Source of the DNA: Campylobacterales bacterium
GTDB taxonomy: Bacteria; Campylobacterota; Campylobacteria; Campylobacterales; QNZT01
Length of the DNA stretch: 53,800 nucleotides
Direction of reading: 5' to 3'
NCBI GenBank assembly: GCA_027023405.1
Contig: JALVVN010000004.1
Span: 1 to 53,800, forward strand
Shown here in pieces: positions 44,083-53,800 of the stretch; position 1 is the stretch's first letter, and each line of letters starts with the position of its first letter. The notes beneath the pieces are model-generated. The model was given only the letters and a program-made list of their open reading frames with translations. It had not been told where the DNA came from and did no database searches. A program made the position numbers and the translations under genes.

Positions 44083-44460
44083 CTACAGTGCTTTAGCAGC
44101 TGTTTCAAGTTTTGCAGTTGCACTCGCTATCGCAATATCTGAATCACCCATACTTTTGATGAGCTCTTTTGCCTCTTCTAAAGATTTTGCAATCTCTCCA
44201 TCTTTACCGGAAATTGCAACAGCACCATCTGCTAAAATCGTTATTTTATGCTCTTCTATTTTAGCAGTACCCCAATTGATAGCTACCAACTCTTTTGAGC
44301 CATCCTCTTTTTCAATCTCCACCACACCGGCATTTAAAATTGTTACAGTACCGGCATGCTCATCAAGTACACCAAATTCGCCCTCTGAACCGGGAAGTGT
44401 TGCACTCTTTATTTCACCCTCAAAAATCACACCATGGGGTGTCACTAATTCTAATTTCAT
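44083..44460 (-). CDS. atpC: F1 ATP synthase epsilon subunit
   Basis: Epsilon is the rotary-shaft subunit that can inhibit ATP hydrolysis. The 125-residue protein has the N-terminal beta-sandwich (MKLELVTPHGVIFEGE, ATLPGSEGEFGVLDEHAG) and a short C-terminal helical region of about 40 residues. Ribosome-site sequence GGAGAATGAG precedes the ATG and is duplicated inside the hairpin upstream. Confidence 0.94.
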   Translation of the reverse strand: MKLELVTPHGVIFEGEIKSATLPGSEGEFGVLDEHAGTVTILNAGVVEIEKEDGSKELVAINWGTAKIEEHKITILADGAVAISGKDGEIAKSLEEAKELIKSMGDSDIAIASATAKLETAAKAL

Positions 44461-44478
44461 CTCATTCTCCTAAGGGTT

Positions 44479-44504
44479 GTCTCATTCTCCTTTCGGAGTG
44501 AGAC
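44479..44504 (-). other. Intercistronic hairpin with GAAA tetraloop between atpD and atpC
   Basis: On the minus strand GTCTCA-CTCC-GAAA-GGAG-AA-TGAGAC folds with ten pairs, a two-base bulge and a GNRA tetraloop, immediately after the atpD stop. It lacks a T-tract, so processing, stability or translational tuning of atpC is more likely than termination. GGAGAATGAGA within it repeats the real atpC ribosome-binding segment. Confidence 0.55.
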
Positions 44505-45914
<1,410 letters not shown>

Positions 45915-45940
45915 CTACCCTTACTCCTTCTTAATTTATA

Positions 45941-46831
45941 TTATTTTAAAGACTCAACACCAGATATAATTTCGATAAGTTCTGTTGTAATCGCCTCTTG
46001 TCTTGCTTTATTATACGCAATCGTCAATTTTCCTACTCGCTCTTTAGCATTGTTCGTTGCAGCATCCATCGCTTGCATTCTTGCACTGTGTTCAGCCGCT
46101 AATGAGTCAATCAACGCATAAAACATACTATACTCAAAATATTTTCGAACTAGTGAATCGAGCATTTTTTCTTCATCTTCTGCTTCGATTTCCATCATCG
46201 ATTCAGGCTTATTCTCACTAGCAGTCTCCTCCTTAATCGCCACCGGCATCAAATTGGATTCTCTAAGCTCTTGTGTGAGCATATTCAGATAGCCGTTATG
46301 AACCAAGATCACTTTATCGGTTTCACCGTCCATAAAATCATCGATTGCTTTTTGTATCACCTCTTGCGCTTTTTCATAACTAGGTGCCGCACTAATACCG
46401 ACATACTTTTCTAAAATATCAATGCCTTTGAAGGTAAAGTACTCAATTCCCTTGCGTCCAACGGCACGAAGTCGTACTTTAGCACCCTGTTGCTGATAAG
46501 TATTAATCAGCTGACTTACGCGTTTAATGGTTTGAATATTAAATCCTCCACACAAGCCCTTGTCTGCTGTTACAAAAATAATATCAACAACCTTTGGCTG
46601 ACTCACTTCATTGAAGAATTTTGAGCTGCTTCCACCAATCTTATAGTGATTGATTTTAGCAGACATCTCTTCCATCATCTCTTCAAGCTTTTGTGCATAG
46701 GCACGAGACTGCTTTGCGGCAGCTTCAGCTCTCCGGAGTTTGGCGGTTGAAACAAGCTTCATCGCACGCGTTGTTTTTTGCGTGTTTTTGACGCTCTGTA
46801 TATTCCTTTTAATCTCTTTTAGACTTGCCAT
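45941..46831 (-). CDS. atpG: F1 ATP synthase gamma subunit
   Basis: The central rotor subunit. The 296-residue protein has the N-terminal helix ASLKEIKRNIQSVKNTQKTT, the TADKGLCGGFN motif and the C-terminal coiled helix AMDAATNNAKERVGKLTIAY and RQEAITTELIEIISG. A Glu-rich loop (about 205-220) is a little longer than in E. coli. Confidence 0.97.
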   Translation of the reverse strand: MASLKEIKRNIQSVKNTQKTTRAMKLVSTAKLRRAEAAAKQSRAYAQKLEEMMEEMSAKINHYKIGGSSSKFFNEVSQPKVVDIIFVTADKGLCGGFNIQTIKRVSQLINTYQQQGAKVRLRAVGRKGIEYFTFKGIDILEKYVGISAAPSYEKAQEVIQKAIDDFMDGETDKVILVHNGYLNMLTQELRESNLMPVAIKEETASENKPESMMEIEAEDEEKMLDSLVRKYFEYSMFYALIDSLAAEHSARMQAMDAATNNAKERVGKLTIAYNKARQEAITTELIEIISGVESLK

Positions 46832-46841
46832 TTTTTAAGTC

Positions 46842-48359
46842 CTATTTTACAACAAATGTTGATTTAAATTCTTCCAGTGCTTTCTCTAATGTCTCTTTTG
46901 TTTCATCAGAAATCTTTTTCTCATTTCGAATTGCATCATAGATGTTTGCATATTTTGCATCCATAAATGATGTCAACTCTTTCTCAAATCGTACTACATC
47001 CTCAGTTGGAATATCATCTAAATACCCGTTAGCACCTGCAAAGATGATGACTACTTGCTTTTCGATTGGAATTGGAGAGTAGGGTCCTTGTTTGAGAACC
47101 TCTACCATTCTTGCACCCCGTTCAAGTTGATTTCGACTTGTCTCATCCAAATCAGAGGCAAATTGCGCAAAGGCTTGAAGCTCACGATATTGTGCCAAGT
47201 CAAGTCTGAGTGTTCCCGCTACCTGCTTCGTTGCCTTAATCTGCGCCGCACCACCGACTCGTGATACAGATAGACCGACATTGATCGCAGGTCTGATACC
47301 TGAGTTAAAGAGGTCAGTCTCAAGGAAAATTTGACCGTCTGTAATTGAAATAACATTGGTAGGGATATAAGCCGCAACATCTCCCGCTTGAGTCTCAATT
47401 ATAGGCAATGCTGTCATTGATCCGGCACCCAACTCATCAGAAAGTTTTGCCGCTCTTTCAAGTAGTCTGGAGTGTAGGTAGAAAACATCTCCAGGGAATG
47501 CTTCACGACCTGGAGGTCTTCTTAAGATCAATGACATCTCACGATAGGCTACAGCATGCTTACTCAAATCATCATAGACGATCAATGCGTGTTTACCGTT
47601 GTCACGGAAATACTCGCCCATGGTTACACCGGTATATGGCGCAAGGAATTGAAGTGCAGCTGATTCACTCGCAGAGGCATTGACCACAATCGTATAATCC
47701 ATCGCACCACTCTCTTGAAGTTTTTTTACGACATGTGCAACACTCGATTGTTTTTGACCGATAGCGACATAGATACAGATAACATCTTGACCTTTTTGGT
47801 TGATGATGGCATCCAATGCAACAGTTGTTTTTCCTGTTTGACGGTCACCAATGATCAACTCTCTCTGCCCCCGTCCAATCGGCACCAATGCATCAATCGC
47901 TTTAATTCCTGTTTGAAGTGGCTCATGAACCGATTTTCTTGCCATGATACCGGGTGCTTTCTCTTCGACAAACCGATACTCTGCATCTTTAATCTCACCT
48001 TTTCCGTCAATAGGCTCACCGATTGCATTTACCACGCGACCGACCAAAGACTCACCGGTAGGTACTTTGAGCAACTGCCCTAGTCTCTTTACAACCGTTC
48101 CCTCTTTGACATCAGCACCTTGACCTAGCAAAACAACACCCGCATTGCTCTCTTCAAGGTTGAGGATCATTCCCTTGTCACCGGTTTCAAACTCAACCAT
48201 TTCACCTGCCATCGCGTTATTGAGTCCATAGACTCTTGCAATACCGTCTGAAAATTGGATCACCTTACCTATCTCTTCAACATCTACACTTAGATCAAAA
48301 TTTTCAATCCGCTCCTGTATGAGAGAACTAATCTCATCAGCTCTTACTTTTGCACTCAA
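46842..48359 (-). CDS. atpA: F1 ATP synthase alpha subunit
   Basis: Non-catalytic nucleotide-binding subunit. The 505-residue protein shows [20 protein letters not shown] (P-loop), [16 protein letters not shown] and [18 protein letters not shown]. It starts at an ATG 21 bases after atpH. All motifs and length are regular. Confidence 0.98.
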   Translation of the reverse strand: MSAKVRADEISSLIQERIENFDLSVDVEEIGKVIQFSDGIARVYGLNNAMAGEMVEFETGDKGMILNLEESNAGVVLLGQGADVKEGTVVKRLGQLLKVPTGESLVGRVVNAIGEPIDGKGEIKDAEYRFVEEKAPGIMARKSVHEPLQTGIKAIDALVPIGRGQRELIIGDRQTGKTTVALDAIINQKGQDVICIYVAIGQKQSSVAHVVKKLQESGAMDYTIVVNASASESAALQFLAPYTGVTMGEYFRDNGKHALIVYDDLSKHAVAYREMSLILRRPPGREAFPGDVFYLHSRLLERAAKLSDELGAGSMTALPIIETQAGDVAAYIPTNVISITDGQIFLETDLFNSGIRPAINVGLSVSRVGGAAQIKATKQVAGTLRLDLAQYRELQAFAQFASDLDETSRNQLERGARMVEVLKQGPYSPIPIEKQVVIIFAGANGYLDDIPTEDVVRFEKELTSFMDAKYANIYDAIRNEKKISDETKETLEKALEEFKSTFVVK

Positions 48360-48380
48360 TACAAACTCCTTTAATAAATT

Positions 48381-48911
48381 TTATAATGCTTTTAATATAT
48401 GTTCAGCAAGTTGCTCTTGGACACGCTTGGTTGAAAGCCCCAACTCAACGCCTAGATCATCTACCTCTATCTTCAACCCGGGATAGTCACTCTTTTTCGG
48501 TTGCAATTTTATCTTTTTTCCCAACTTTTTGCTAATCTGTTTTTCGAGTTGCTTGACCTCTTTATTATCAATATCAAAATTACTGATAATCTCTCCCTCA
48601 AACTCACCCTTCTCTAAGGCAATCGCTTTTTGAAGCTCTTTTGAGATTGCCGGAATCTCCAATACACGATTATGTGATACAAGCAGTTTCAAAAAGTTTT
48701 GAAATTTAGGAGAACTCTCCTTTGTCAATGAGAGTAGAAATTTCTCTTTCTCATTCACACTTAGATCGATAGAGTTCACAATATCATAAAACTTTCTTAC
48801 GCCAAATGCCGATGCGATTTGACGCAAATCTTGACTAATATTCTCAAGCTCTTTACTGTCAAAACTCTTGACCAATGCTTTGACATATCGTTTTGCTATC
48901 GCTTCTTGCAT
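48381..48911 (-). CDS. atpH: F1 ATP synthase delta subunit
   Basis: Peripheral-stalk cap on F1. The 176-residue protein begins MQEAIAKRYVKALVKS and has the typical helical N-domain and closing LGVELGLSTKRVQEQLAEHI (a shortened VGLSVKGRL-like end). Its ATG shares the A of the atpF TAA (TAATG). Confidence 0.92.
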   Translation of the reverse strand: MQEAIAKRYVKALVKSFDSKELENISQDLRQIASAFGVRKFYDIVNSIDLSVNEKEKFLLSLTKESSPKFQNFLKLLVSHNRVLEIPAISKELQKAIALEKGEFEGEIISNFDIDNKEVKQLEKQISKKLGKKIKLQPKKSDYPGLKIEVDDLGVELGLSTKRVQEQLAEHILKAL

Positions 48912-49429
48912 TATGCTACCCTCTTTTTGATGATATTGAGTAGATCTTCATTACTCATCTGTACCCCTTTGGAGCCAAACAACTCCTCGATCACTTCAGA
49001 TACGACCTCTTGCTTCATCTTTTTCGTCTCAATCTCTACTCGTTCATGATGTGAACGCTCTAACTGCTCTTTTTCAAGTGCAAGATTTTGTGCAATTTTC
49101 TCTTCGAGAAGCTTTGCCTCTTCTTGGGCTATCACTTTTAATTCTTCCGCTTTTTGTGTTGACTTCTCAGCCTCCTCGAGTGCCTCTTGCTTCTGTACTT
49201 TCGCCTCTTTGAGACGCTTCTCAAGGGCAGTCAGCTCATCTGCAATACCTTGCTCTCTTGCCTTAAAAAAGGCTACAATCTTGTCTGCAACTAACTTATA
49301 GATAATCACCGCAAAGATGATAAAGTTAACCAGTCTCCACCAAAAATCCGTGCCACCCTCTTGCGCAGCATGCTCTGATGCCAAAAGCGTCATAGAGACG
49401 GCGCTTAACAGTAGTAATACTTTTTTCAT
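48911..49429 (-). CDS. atpF: Fo ATP synthase subunit b
   Basis: Peripheral-stalk subunit. The 172-residue protein begins with a signal-like stretch (KKVLLLLSAVSMTLLAS) ahead of the true membrane helix WWRLVNFIIFAVIIYKLVA, then a long charged coiled coil. The extra hydrophobic N-terminus is also seen in other Campylobacterota b subunits as I recall. It could be cleaved, leaving a standard b topology. Confidence 0.93.
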   Translation of the reverse strand: MKKVLLLLSAVSMTLLASEHAAQEGGTDFWWRLVNFIIFAVIIYKLVADKIVAFFKAREQGIADELTALEKRLKEAKVQKQEALEEAEKSTQKAEELKVIAQEEAKLLEEKIAQNLALEKEQLERSHHERVEIETKKMKQEVVSEVIEELFGSKGVQMSNEDLLNIIKKRVA

Positions 49430-49442
49430 CTACATTGTCTCC

Positions 49443-49865
49443 CTATAAACTTTTTAACTTAGCTGACAATGCACTCTGATAGGTAGAGAGATTTGCTGTA
49501 AGCTCTTTTTTGAGTGCCTCTTTTTGTGCACCTAACTCCGCGGTAAACGCTTCATACTGCTTCTCTAGCTCTGCTCTCACTGTTGCAAGCTCTTTCTCAG
49601 TCGCCTCTTTTGCGCTTGTGACTCGCTCCTCTTTCAGCTTCGCCGCTTCGCTTTTTGCCTGAGCGATTGCTTCCTGTGCACCTTTTAATGCCTCTTGTAC
49701 CTCTTTTTCACTCTCGTTCAAGGCTGCCTGATCTTCTGCAATTAAACTATTTCGTTTTTGCATAAAACCTAGCAACGGCTTGTATAGAATTTTATTGAGA
49801 ACAAAAATGAGAACAAAAAGCGTTAATGCAGTTAGGAGTAGCAATCCAAAACTAATATCTAACAT
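49443..49865 (-). CDS. atpF': Fo ATP synthase subunit b' (atpF')
   Basis: Second peripheral-stalk subunit. The 140-residue protein has one N-terminal helix (FGLLLLTALTLFVLIFVLNK), the PLLGFMQKRNSLI motif and a long Ala/Glu/Lys coiled coil to the end. It opens the atp operon 142 bases downstream of parB and is followed by atpF after 13 bases. Confidence 0.92.
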   Translation of the reverse strand: MLDISFGLLLLTALTLFVLIFVLNKILYKPLLGFMQKRNSLIAEDQAALNESEKEVQEALKGAQEAIAQAKSEAAKLKEERVTSAKEATEKELATVRAELEKQYEAFTAELGAQKEALKKELTANLSTYQSALSAKLKSL

Positions 49866-49918
49866 CTTCCGCCTTGTGTAGTAAATTTATAACTTTTATT
49901 GTCTCCAAAATATGGATA

Positions 49919-49936
49919 GCCCACATAAAAGTGGGC
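49919..49936. terminator. Hairpin between parB and the atp operon
   Basis: GCCCAC and GTGGGC form a 6-base G/C-rich stem with a 6-base loop. On the minus strand it lies 72 bases after parB and upstream of atpF', with only a weak TATCCATATTTT tail. It may reduce read-through from parB into atp. Confidence 0.4.
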
Positions 49937-50007
49937 AGATTCTATCACATGTACTCTAAAATCTTACTTTAAAGGAAACGCTAATAGAGATAAAATAGAG
50001 AATAATA

Positions 50008-50874
50008 CTAATCTTTCAGAAGATTCAAAAATTTTGTCAGTTCATTCTCGTCGGAAAGATTTATTATTAAATTATTTGAATTTTTTTTCGCTTTTAGACC
50101 CTTTTCTCTTAAAATGTCCACTGCTTTGTCAAGATAACTATAGCGATTTTTGGGCGTACTTTTTACTCCCTTGTCGGGTTCGGCAACACAAGCGTGCTTC
50201 AGATGCTTCACTAACTCTTCGCAATCCCTTACACTCAATTTCTGTCCGATAACGGTATCAACAATCATCCGCTCATTTTCAGGATCAAGTCCTACAAGTA
50301 CTTTGGCATGTCCTTGCGAAATCTTCCCCTCTTCAATGAGGTGTTGCGTATAGGGTGTTAACTTCAAAAGTCGCATCGTATTGGCAATCTGCGTGCGACT
50401 CTTATGAATAATCTCACTCAACTCCTCTTGAGTAATCCCATACTCCTCTATCAATTTTGCATAGGAGTTTGCCAACTCAATCGGATTAAGATCCTCTCTT
50501 TGAATATTTTCAATCAGTGCTAACTCACGAAACTTTTCTGATTGAAAATCGGCAACAAACGCTTTGATAACAGGCAGTCCTGCCAACTTCGTTGCCCGAA
50601 GTCTTCGCTCACCGGCAATAAGCATATACCCGTCATCTTTTTCGACGACGACTACCGGTTGCAACAAACCGTGCTCTTTAATCGATTGAGAGAGATTTTC
50701 AAGAGCCTGTTGATCAAAACTTTTTCTTGGTTGATAGGGATTTGGCGTAATCTCCTCGACCGGAATCTCCTTCACAAGTTCACTATCGGTGTGTGCATCA
50801 ATACCTTGACGATAACCCTCTTCCACATCTTCAAAGATTGCCGACAGCCCCTTTCCCAAACGCTTTTTTGCCAC
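50008..50874 (-). CDS. parB: Chromosome-partitioning protein ParB
   Basis: ParB binds parS sites, uses CTP and with ParA segregates the origin. The start is taken as GTG at 50874 (MAKKRLGKGLSAIFEDV, 288 aa) because GGAGGG lies five bases upstream. Another GTG at 50886 coincides with the parA stop. Motifs are NPYQPRKSF, LIAGERRLRATKLAG (CTP-binding), IENIQREDLNPIELA and the HTH YGITQEELSEIIHKSRTQIA. Confidence 0.95.
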   Translation of the reverse strand: MAKKRLGKGLSAIFEDVEEGYRQGIDAHTDSELVKEIPVEEITPNPYQPRKSFDQQALENLSQSIKEHGLLQPVVVVEKDDGYMLIAGERRLRATKLAGLPVIKAFVADFQSEKFRELALIENIQREDLNPIELANSYAKLIEEYGITQEELSEIIHKSRTQIANTMRLLKLTPYTQHLIEEGKISQGHAKVLVGLDPENERMIVDTVIGQKLSVRDCEELVKHLKHACVAEPDKGVKSTPKNRYSYLDKAVDILREKGLKAKKNSNNLIINLSDENELTKFLNLLKD

Positions 50875-50885
50875 ACTACCCTCCA

Positions 50886-51671
50886 CTACGCAGAAGCCAA
50901 AATAGACTCTGCCAAATTTTGATACGCGACAGAACCTTTTGCTTTGATATCGTAAAGTAGTATCGGCTTTCCAAAACTTGGAGACTCAGCAAGTCGAATG
51001 TTACGAGGAATGATGACATAGCTCTTATCTTTATTTTCAAAGAGTTTATTTTTAAAGTGGTGCTCAAGATCAAGCAACACTTGCCTGGAGAGGTTATTCT
51101 GTTCACTATACATTGTCGGTAAGAAACCTTTGATTTTAAGCTTTGGATTGATGCTCTTTTTGATCAACTTTACCGTATTAAGCAACTGCGCAAGCCCCTC
51201 TAATGCATAAAATTCACACTGGATTGGAATAATGATCGAATCCGCAGCTGAAAGGGCATTGACCGTAATAGGTCCGAGTGCCGGAGGGGAATCGATAATA
51301 ATATAGTCATACTCACTTTTGAGATCTCGAAGTTTGCGTTTGAGGATCAACTCTTTCCCCTCAGTATCGCTATCATAAAACTCTTTTTCAATGCCGACCA
51401 AACCGATATTTGAAGGAACCAGATCAAGTTGCGGAAGCTCTGTCTTGAGAATGGTCTCTTCCAACTTCTTACGACCACTCAACACATGATAAATATTGTA
51501 TTCATAATCGCTTCGGGAAAACCCCAAACCGATTGTTGCATTGGCTTGCGGATCGGTGTCGATTAACAATACCCGTTTCTCAGCAGCCGCCAAGGATGCT
51601 GAAAGATTGACAGCGGTCGTCGTCTTGCCGACTCCGCCCTTTTGGTTAGCAATTACTATCGTCTCTCTCAT
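50886..51671 (-). CDS. parA: Chromosome-partitioning ATPase ParA (Soj)
   Basis: ParA forms a DNA-bound gradient that pulls ParB-parS complexes. The 261-residue protein has the deviant Walker A ANQKGGVGKTTTAVNLSASL, the switch DTDPQANATIGLGF and DYIIIDSPPALGPITVNA. There is no long N-terminal HTH, so it is the chromosomal type. Its ATG overlaps the birA stop (ATGA). Confidence 0.97.
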   Translation of the reverse strand: MRETIVIANQKGGVGKTTTAVNLSASLAAAEKRVLLIDTDPQANATIGLGFSRSDYEYNIYHVLSGRKKLEETILKTELPQLDLVPSNIGLVGIEKEFYDSDTEGKELILKRKLRDLKSEYDYIIIDSPPALGPITVNALSAADSIIIPIQCEFYALEGLAQLLNTVKLIKKSINPKLKIKGFLPTMYSEQNNLSRQVLLDLEHHFKNKLFENKDKSYVIIPRNIRLAESPSFGKPILLYDIKAKGSVAYQNLAESILASA

Positions 51672-52312
51672 CTGAAACTATACACCTTTCTATTGTTTAA
51701 TGTGATGGAACCGTCATCATTTAAGATTGCGGAGGCAAGAGAACAATGCTCTCTACTCTCCTTATCAAAATACCTATATCGCCTTGATTGGGCAAATTCT
51801 ATCTTATAAAGGCTAAAGATTCTCTTCCATAAAAACTCTTCTTTTACATTTAAGAAATAGGCTTTAAGTAGTTGTTTTTTTTCTATTTCGACATCAATTT
51901 TTTGAAAATATTTGGGTGCTTTTTGGAGATTGAGTCCCATAGAACAGAGTAGATAGCGATTAGCTATCCATTTGGTAATCACACCACCCACTTTCTTCTC
52001 TCCCAAATAGAGATCATTGGGCCACTTGATCCAGACTTTGGAGCCAAACTCTGAGAGTGTCATCTTCATCAGATAGGCATAGTAGATCGAAGCGGATGCC
52101 AACGGCAGATCGGAGGGAAGTGACTGCCTCTCCAAAACAAAAGATAAAAAGAGATTCCCTTCAAGTGACTCCCAGCGATTTTCACCTGTTCCCACACCTG
52201 CCTCCTGCCGATGTGCTACAACGGCGATCGGCGGTCGCAAACTTCCCTCTCTGATCTTGCGCTCACAAAAGAGATGGGTCGAATCTAGTCTATCAAAGTA
52301 GCAAATCTCCAC
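51668..52312 (-). CDS. birA: Biotin-[acetyl-CoA carboxylase] ligase
   Basis: BirA attaches biotin to the carboxyl carrier protein. The 214-residue protein starts at GTG and has the catalytic core only, with no N-terminal repressor HTH. Visible motifs are FDRLDSTHLFCERK, AHRQEAGVGTGENRWES (biotin-loop variant of GRGRxGRxW), WIKWPNDLYLGEKKVGG and SMGLNLQK. It overlaps fmt by 20 bases. The biotin loop differs from the usual G-R-G-R, which may be a lineage trait. Confidence 0.88.
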   Translation of the reverse strand: MEICYFDRLDSTHLFCERKIREGSLRPPIAVVAHRQEAGVGTGENRWESLEGNLFLSFVLERQSLPSDLPLASASIYYAYLMKMTLSEFGSKVWIKWPNDLYLGEKKVGGVITKWIANRYLLCSMGLNLQKAPKYFQKIDVEIEKKQLLKAYFLNVKEEFLWKRIFSLYKIEFAQSRRYRYFDKESREHCSLASAILNDDGSITLNNRKVYSFR

Positions 52313-53207
52313 ACGCCAACCTTTTGCCTCTCAAATAGGAAAGAATATCAACCTCTTTTTTCGAAGGGGCTTGCACACGAGAGACTGCCACACTTCCTCT
52401 CGTGCATCCAATGATCGCTCGCTCCTCCTCCAGTGCCAAAATCTCACCCGCACGATAACTCCCTTCACAAGCGTGCAGTGACAACACTTTGAGCTTCAAA
52501 CCGCTTTTCAAAAATATCCCCGGCCAGGCAATAAAAGCACGATACTTCGCCTCCAATTCTCCGGCATCTTCAAAATGCACCAAACCATCCTCTTTTTTGA
52601 TTTTGGGACTATAGGAACTCAAGGCATTGATCTGCTTGATTGCTTCAATCTGCTCATACTCTCGAATAATTTTGGGTGTGAGTTTTGCCGCAAGATTAGA
52701 GAGCTTCTCAAAAAGCTCTAAGGCATGCATCTTCCCAATCTCCACCACACTATATCCTAGGATATCCCCCGTATCCAACCCCTCATCCATCTTCATCGCT
52801 GTCACACCACTCACCTCTTGACGATCGGCAATCGCGCTTTGAATCGGACTGGCACCGCGATACTTTGGTAAAATCGAAGCATGAAGATTGATACACGGAG
52901 CGATCTCCAAAACCGCCTTAGGCAAAATCTGCCCATACGCCGCTACGACGATAAAGTCCGGTCTCTGATCTTGGATAAATTGCACCGCTTCCTCTGAACG
53001 CAGAGTTGCAGGTTGGTAGATCGGTATATCAATCTTTTCCGAAGTCACAAACTGTTTGATATGTGGAGGTGTCATAATTTGCTTTCGCCCCACCGGTTTA
53101 TCCGCTTGGGTAATTAGCGCCACCACCTCCATATCTGTTTGTGCAAGTAGAGTTTTGAGGATCGCCGTCGCATAATCAGGCGTCCCCATAAAGAGAACTC
53201 GCTTCAT
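52293..53207 (-). CDS. fmt: Methionyl-tRNA formyltransferase
   Basis: Formylates initiator Met-tRNA with 10-formyl-tetrahydrofolate. The 304-residue protein has MGTPDYATAILKTLL, the active-site NLHASILPKYRGASPIQ, MDEGLDTGDIL and the C-terminal OB-like domain. Its ATG overlaps the proB stop by 4 bases. Confidence 0.96.
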   Translation of the reverse strand: MKRVLFMGTPDYATAILKTLLAQTDMEVVALITQADKPVGRKQIMTPPHIKQFVTSEKIDIPIYQPATLRSEEAVQFIQDQRPDFIVVAAYGQILPKAVLEIAPCINLHASILPKYRGASPIQSAIADRQEVSGVTAMKMDEGLDTGDILGYSVVEIGKMHALELFEKLSNLAAKLTPKIIREYEQIEAIKQINALSSYSPKIKKEDGLVHFEDAGELEAKYRAFIAWPGIFLKSGLKLKVLSLHACEGSYRAGEILALEEERAIIGCTRGSVAVSRVQAPSKKEVDILSYLRGKRLACGDLLL

Positions 53208-53800
53208 CCTTCAAGTCCTACAAAATGGGTTCCACCTCGATGGTGGTGATCGAGCAAAAAGGATTGGGCATCAGAGAGATCATAACCGCTTGCCATAAAC
53301 ATTTCTCTCCCTCTCTCCAACAAAAATGCCGCCGCTTTGAGTTTGGTTACAATCCCGCCGGTTGCAAACTCACCGTTGGGCGTGTGCATCACCTTGAGAT
53401 CGTCGCTATCGATATGATGCACCTTTTGAAGCATTTGTGCATCCGGATTTTCTCGCGGATCATCATCATAATATCCATCAATATCAGAAAGAATCACCAA
53501 GAGTTGCGCATCAAAAAAGTAGGCAACATGTGCCGAAAGTTGATCATTGTCTCCAAACACAAGCTCTTGGGTTGTTGTAACATCATTTTCATTGATGATC
53601 GGAATCACTCTATTTTCAAGCAACACCTCCACCGCCTCTTTGGCATGCTTCGTGCGACGAAGCGAATCAAAATCATCCGCCCCCAAAAGCATTTGTGCGA
53701 CGGTAATCCCGTATCTGTCAAACACCTTTTGATACACACTCATCAAGTAGGGCTGACCCACGGCGGCGATCGCCTGTTTGTTGCCGATCTGACTGCGATC
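53204..53800 (-). CDS. proB: Glutamate 5-kinase, C-terminal part (cut by window end)
   Basis: Phosphorylates glutamate in proline synthesis. The frame is open to the end of the window, giving 199 residues from an in-frame start beyond it. Seen are IPIINENDVTTTQE, FGDNDQLSAHVA, ILSDIDGYYDDDPR and the substrate loop TGGIVTKLKAA. The chain ends after the kinase domain, so there is no C-terminal PUA domain. Confidence 0.94.
   Translation of the reverse strand, partial: DRSQIGNKQAIAAVGQPYLMSVYQKVFDRYGITVAQMLLGADDFDSLRRTKHAKEAVEVLLENRVIPIINENDVTTTQELVFGDNDQLSAHVAYFFDAQLLVILSDIDGYYDDDPRENPDAQMLQKVHHIDSDDLKVMHTPNGEFATGGIVTKLKAAAFLLERGREMFMASGYDLSDAQSFLLDHHHRGGTHFVGLEG

Noticed and set aside
50008-51671. 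parS site near parAB
   Set aside because: No GTTTCACGTGAAAC-like 16-base palindrome could be seen in or near the genes.

Overview
The window is a chromosomal segment of a free-living member of the Campylobacterota (formerly Epsilonproteobacteria), most like the Sulfurovum/Sulfurimonas group. I base this on gene order and protein families, not on a database search. The right third (about 35.4-53.8 kb) runs proB-fmt-birA-parA-parB-atpF'-atpF-atpH-atpA-atpG-atpD-atpC-tolQ-tolR-tolA-tolB-pal-cpoB-slyD-fabD-(amidase)-mtnN-ttcA-like, all on the minus strand. As I recall it, this is the order around Cj0097-Cj0118 of Campylobacter jejuni. A block at 13.9-20.7 kb (hemC, proS, hemA, polyprenyl synthase, a secreted protein and a DUF2018 protein) follows the order of Helicobacter pylori HP0237-HP0242. 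fliL-acpS and metG plus its downstream partner also match pairs known from the phylum. A UbiD-type decarboxylase of the futalosine menaquinone route and an MTA/SAH nucleosidase fit this assignment. I saw no tRNA, rRNA, CRISPR array or intact insertion sequence.

Layout. 1-2.2 kb: the end of speA (arginine decarboxylase), then cysE. 2.2-10.1 kb is more accessory: a large lipoprotein with five repeats, a decayed APC amino-acid permease, a YfdX-family periplasmic protein, a Crp/Fnr regulator coupled to a DedA membrane protein, an intact APC permease and a small outer-membrane barrel. 10.2-13.9 kb: the menaquinone decarboxylase diverges from a DUF5011/beta-propeller lipoprotein. 13.9-20.7 kb: the tetrapyrrole/proS/isoprenoid cluster, with a thioredoxin-fold Dsb protein and fxsA placed inside it. 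20.8-26.4 kb: Bpt, a two-gene ATP-grasp plus ThiF/E1-like unit, a divergent metallo-beta-lactamase-fold hydrolase, a Wzx-like flippase and an MlaE permease. 26.6-33.7 kb: fliL-acpS, small membrane proteins, a wrecked DUF1501/fibronectin-III locus, metG, a Ca2+/H+ antiporter and queC. 33.7-35.4 kb: a possible small RNA and a barrel protein with a SPOR domain. 35.4-53.8 kb: the conserved cell-envelope, ATP-synthase and chromosome-partition cluster.

How the genes work together. The Tol-Pal proteins sit directly downstream of the F1Fo peripheral-stalk and F1 genes, with only 9 bases between atpC and tolQ. ATP synthesis and envelope energisation are therefore probably co-transcribed. fmt, birA and parAB upstream are linked by overlapping starts and stops. 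hemA and hemC supply tetrapyrrole precursors. mqnL and mtnN serve menaquinone synthesis, and MTAN in this phylum also acts on aminodeoxyfutalosine.

Most worth a second look: the ThiF/ATP-grasp pair, whose E1-like protein has only one cysteine; the five-repeat lipoprotein; the chimeric DUF1501 remnant; a candidate structured small RNA with a pyrimidine-rich loop; clustered AAACTAA motifs shared by two promoter regions; a 154-base inverted-repeat element that splits tolA from tolB; and a terminator hidden in the 3' end of the gene after metG. None of these is proven to be a new system from sequence alone.
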